Shown one piece after another: positions 5,098 to 6,835 of a DNA stretch of 6,835 nt. The notes under the pieces are model-generated. The model ran no database searches. It was not told where the DNA came from and worked only from the letters and a program-made list of their open reading frames with translations. A program made the position numbers and the translations under genes. This DNA comes from an uncultured Collinsella sp. GTDB taxonomy: Bacteria; Actinomycetota; Coriobacteriia; Coriobacteriales; Coriobacteriaceae. The DNA is taken from contig USTC01000056.1 of the NCBI GenBank assembly GCA_900557505.1, positions 1 through 6,835 of the forward strand, in the 5' to 3' direction. Within the stretch, counting starts at the first letter, position 1; each line of letters starts with the position of its first letter.

Positions 5098-6624
5098 ATG
5101 GAATCGACTGATGTACTGGTAATTGGATCTGGCATTGCGGGCCTTTGTGCCGCCATAGAAGCGGCACGCACGGGTGCAACCGTCACTGTGGCAAGCGCCG
5201 GCAAGACTATGAGTGGATCGAGCTTCTTCCCTGGCACCTGGGGCCTCGGCCTGATTGGTCCCGTCGACGAAGACGACGAGCAGGACCTCATCGACACCAT
5301 CCAGACCGTCGGCGGCGGCGTTGCCGACCCCGAACTCGTCCAGACGTTTGCCCACGGTATTCCTCAGGCCATCCAATGGCTCGAGAAAGATCTAGGTGTT
5401 GAGCTCCAGCGTCCGCAAAGTGCCGAGAGCGCCCGGCAGAAGCAGTTTATCCCCTGCTTTGACCATAAAACGCGTATGTGGCGCGGCCTGACCCGCAAGC
5501 CGCTTGAAGACGCGTGTACGGCACAGATCGAGTTGCTCGGAATTCGCCTACTCCCCCGTCACGAGCTTATCGATCTTCTTCAGGATGCGAACGGAAAGAT
5601 TGTCGGCGCCGTGCTCTACAACCGCGCAAACGAGCATCTCGTGCCTATGGCAGCCAAGGCCACTATCATCGCTGCGGGCGGCACGGGTGGCCTGTTTGAG
5701 CGAAGCCTCACTTCCGCCGACGTGCTCAGCTCATCACAGGCCATCGCGCTGGCGCACGGTGCGTCCCTTACTAATATAGAGTTCATGCAGATGATGCCCG
5801 GCTTCATTGAGCCTAAGCGCAACCTTGTCTTTAACGAGAAGACCTGGCGCTACGCACATGTAGACCAGCCGGTCGATATCGCCGACGACAAGCTAGACAA
5901 TCTGCTTGAACAGCGCTCCGGATATGGCCCCTTCACGTCACGCTTGGCTTCCCGTGCCATCGATCTTGCCATCGATCAAGCAGGCTCCGAAGGCCTGGCG
6001 CTCCACTACGACTTCCCCCGCGAGGACGTCCCTGAGTTTGTGCAGACCTTTGCCACCTGGCTGCAAGACGAGCACGGCATCGCGCCAACTGACGAGATGC
6101 GCGTGGCTATGTATGCCCACGCCGCCAACGGCGGTATCAAAATCGACAAGACCGCGTATACGGGCGTTGAGGGCCTCTACGCTTGCGGCGAGGCGACAGG
6201 CGGCATGCACGGCGCCGACCGAATCGGTGGCTTGTCAAGCGCCAACGGCATCGTGTTTGGGCGCATCGCTGGCGCATCGGCAGCCCTTGCAGCGCAGAAA
6301 GAGACTGAGGCAGCCCTGAAGGCGGATATCGCCCTCCCCCAGTACGGCATAGCCACAACAGATGCCGAACGCCTGACGCACGGCCTCAAACACACGATGA
6401 GCACCTATTGCATGATCAACCGCACCGAGACGGGTCTATCCAAGGCACTGCACGAGCTTGAGGGCTTGAAGACGGAGGCAACGACCTTGAGCACGCAGAA
6501 AGCCCAGGACAGCGAAATCGCAGCCCTCGCCCGCCTGCAATCGCAAACTAAGCTGGCAACCGAGATGGTCAAAGCCATGCGCAGACGGACCAAAAGTATG
6601 GGTTCGCACTATCGAGCGGACTAA
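5098..6624 (+). CDS. FAD-dependent oxidoreductase, fumarate reductase/aspartate oxidase fold
   Basis: 508-residue soluble flavoprotein of the FAD-binding-2 (FrdA/SdhA/NadB) family. Residues 5-34 form the dinucleotide-binding start, VLVIGSGIAGLCAAIEAA with Gly10, Gly12 and Gly15. AAGGTGGLFE is at 192-201, HAANGGI at 341-347, and the C-terminal FAD signature YACGEATGGMHGADRIGG at 361-378, then VFGRIAG (386-392). A helical tail (about 420-500) ends the protein. Conserved His341 and Arg375 match substrate-site positions of fumarate reductases. However, the His-Pro-Thr motif after EFxQ is Met233-Pro-Gly here, and the Arg before SRAID is shifted by one residue. The histidine that links FAD covalently in SdhA/FrdA is absent, so FAD is probably non-covalent. 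There is no Tat signal or heme domain: unlike many Coriobacteriia reductases of this fold it should be cytosolic. It stands alone in the window. The substrate is unknown; fumarate or aspartate is unlikely. Confidence 0.85.
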   Translation: MESTDVLVIGSGIAGLCAAIEAARTGATVTVASAGKTMSGSSFFPGTWGLGLIGPVDEDDEQDLIDTIQTVGGGVADPELVQTFAHGIPQAIQWLEKDLGVELQRPQSAESARQKQFIPCFDHKTRMWRGLTRKPLEDACTAQIELLGIRLLPRHELIDLLQDANGKIVGAVLYNRANEHLVPMAAKATIIAAGGTGGLFERSLTSADVLSSSQAIALAHGASLTNIEFMQMMPGFIEPKRNLVFNEKTWRYAHVDQPVDIADDKLDNLLEQRSGYGPFTSRLASRAIDLAIDQAGSEGLALHYDFPREDVPEFVQTFATWLQDEHGIAPTDEMRVAMYAHAANGGIKIDKTAYTGVEGLYACGEATGGMHGADRIGGLSSANGIVFGRIAGASAALAAQKETEAALKADIALPQYGIATTDAERLTHGLKHTMSTYCMINRTETGLSKALHELEGLKTEATTLSTQKAQDSEIAALARLQSQTKLATEMVKAMRRRTKSMGSHYRAD

Positions 6625-6670
6625 TTCGATTTTCACTTTGAGTTTGATCACAATTTCTCAACATACATCG

Positions 6671-6720
6671 AGCCCCGAAAGCAGGATTCCCCTAAGGAGA
6701 ACGCACTTACGGGGCTTTAG
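6671..6720 (+). terminator. Possible weak terminator after the flavoprotein gene
   Basis: AGCCCCG (6671-6677) pairs with CGGGGCT (6710-6716) around a 32-nt loop that can itself fold (TTCCCCTAAGGAGAA, 6687-6701). Only three T residues follow, so termination would be weak or the structure may have another role. It begins 46 bp after the flavoprotein stop. Confidence 0.4.
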
Positions 6721-6740
6721 CCGTGTTTTCCCTAAGGGAA
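6687..6740. repeat. Two near-copies of a small CCCTAAGG palindrome
   Basis: TTCCCCTAAGGAGAA (6687-6701) and TTCCCTAAGGGAA (6728-6740) are near-identical hairpin-forming palindromes about 40 bp apart. GATTCCC of the first (6685-6691) can also pair with GGGAATC of the second (6736-6742), enclosing the AGCCCCG/CGGGGCT structure's right arm. Their role is not known. Confidence 0.45.
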
Positions 6741-6798
6741 TCACAGTGCAGATAGCTCAGCTCCGCGCCCTTTCGGGTTCGACCCCAAGCGAGGTCAA

Positions 6799-6830
6799 CA
6801 AAAAAGCGACCAGCCGAAGCCAGTCGCTTT
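6799..6830 (-). terminator. Rho-independent terminator of a minus-strand gene beyond the right edge
   Basis: Read on the minus strand, AAAGCGAC and GTCGCTTT enclose TGGC-TTCG-GCTG, giving a 12-bp stem (two G-U pairs) capped by a C(UUCG)G tetraloop, with a run of six T residues counting from the stem (6800-6805 as A on +). It must belong to a gene ending to the right of the window and convergent with the flavoprotein gene. On the + strand only three T residues follow, so it may also act weakly there. Confidence 0.88.
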
Positions 6831-6835
6831 AACAT

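Noticed and set aside
5098..6624. L-aspartate oxidase (nadB) or fumarate reductase (frdA) as the product
   Set aside because: The His-Pro-Thr motif is replaced, the catalytic Arg register differs, and no nadA/nadC or frdB genes are adjacent within the window.
6750..6800. tRNA-like motifs: GATAGCTCAG followed by GGGTTCGACCCC
   Set aside because: They resemble a D-arm start and a T-loop, but only 14 nt separate AGCTCAG from the T-arm. There is no anticodon arm, no acceptor stem and a 3-bp T-stem. It is at most a degenerate tRNA remnant and may be chance.

Overview
The window reads as chromosomal DNA of a GC-rich, probably anaerobic actinobacterium. The combination of a SufS/SufU pair, a NifU-like scaffold next to a GGGtGRT protein, and a soluble fumarate-reductase-fold flavoprotein fits the Coriobacteriia (for example Collinsella). 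That placement is inferred from gene content and codon use and has not been confirmed by any search.

Layout. Positions 2-1559 (+) are the end of a suf iron-sulfur cluster operon: a 5'-truncated cysteine desulfurase (sufS) overlapping its sulfur-acceptor partner sufU, closed by a hairpin-plus-T-run terminator at 1588-1629. Positions 1636-2445 (-) encode a REP-associated (Y1/HUH) transposase-like protein with a C-terminal helix-turn-helix. It has lost the second histidine of the HUH motif and appears to lack the nucleophilic tyrosine. A 392-bp divergent intergenic region follows, with a likely promoter and a foldable leader. Positions 2838-4595 (+) form a tight two-gene operon: a NifU/IscU-like scaffold with unusual cysteine spacing, then a GGGtGRT protein of unknown function, ended by a strong terminator at 4631-4665.

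Positions 4666-5097 hold no gene but contain a striking 162-bp element at 4695-4856 with 34-nt inverted arms, which looks like a MITE or REP-type repeat. Positions 5098-6624 (+) encode a cytosolic FAD-binding oxidoreductase of the fumarate reductase/L-aspartate oxidase fold whose active-site motif His-Pro-Thr is replaced by Met-Pro-Gly. The last 210 bp hold small palindromes and a UUCG-capped terminator for a minus-strand gene lying beyond the right edge.

How it fits together. SufS and SufU mobilise sulfur from cysteine for cluster assembly. The second operon carries another scaffold-like protein under separate control 1.3 kb away, with codon use suggesting high expression. The most interesting items are the uncharacterised scaffold/GGGtGRT pair, the inverted-repeat element together with the catalytically altered RAYT-like protein, and the orphan flavoprotein with a rewired active site.
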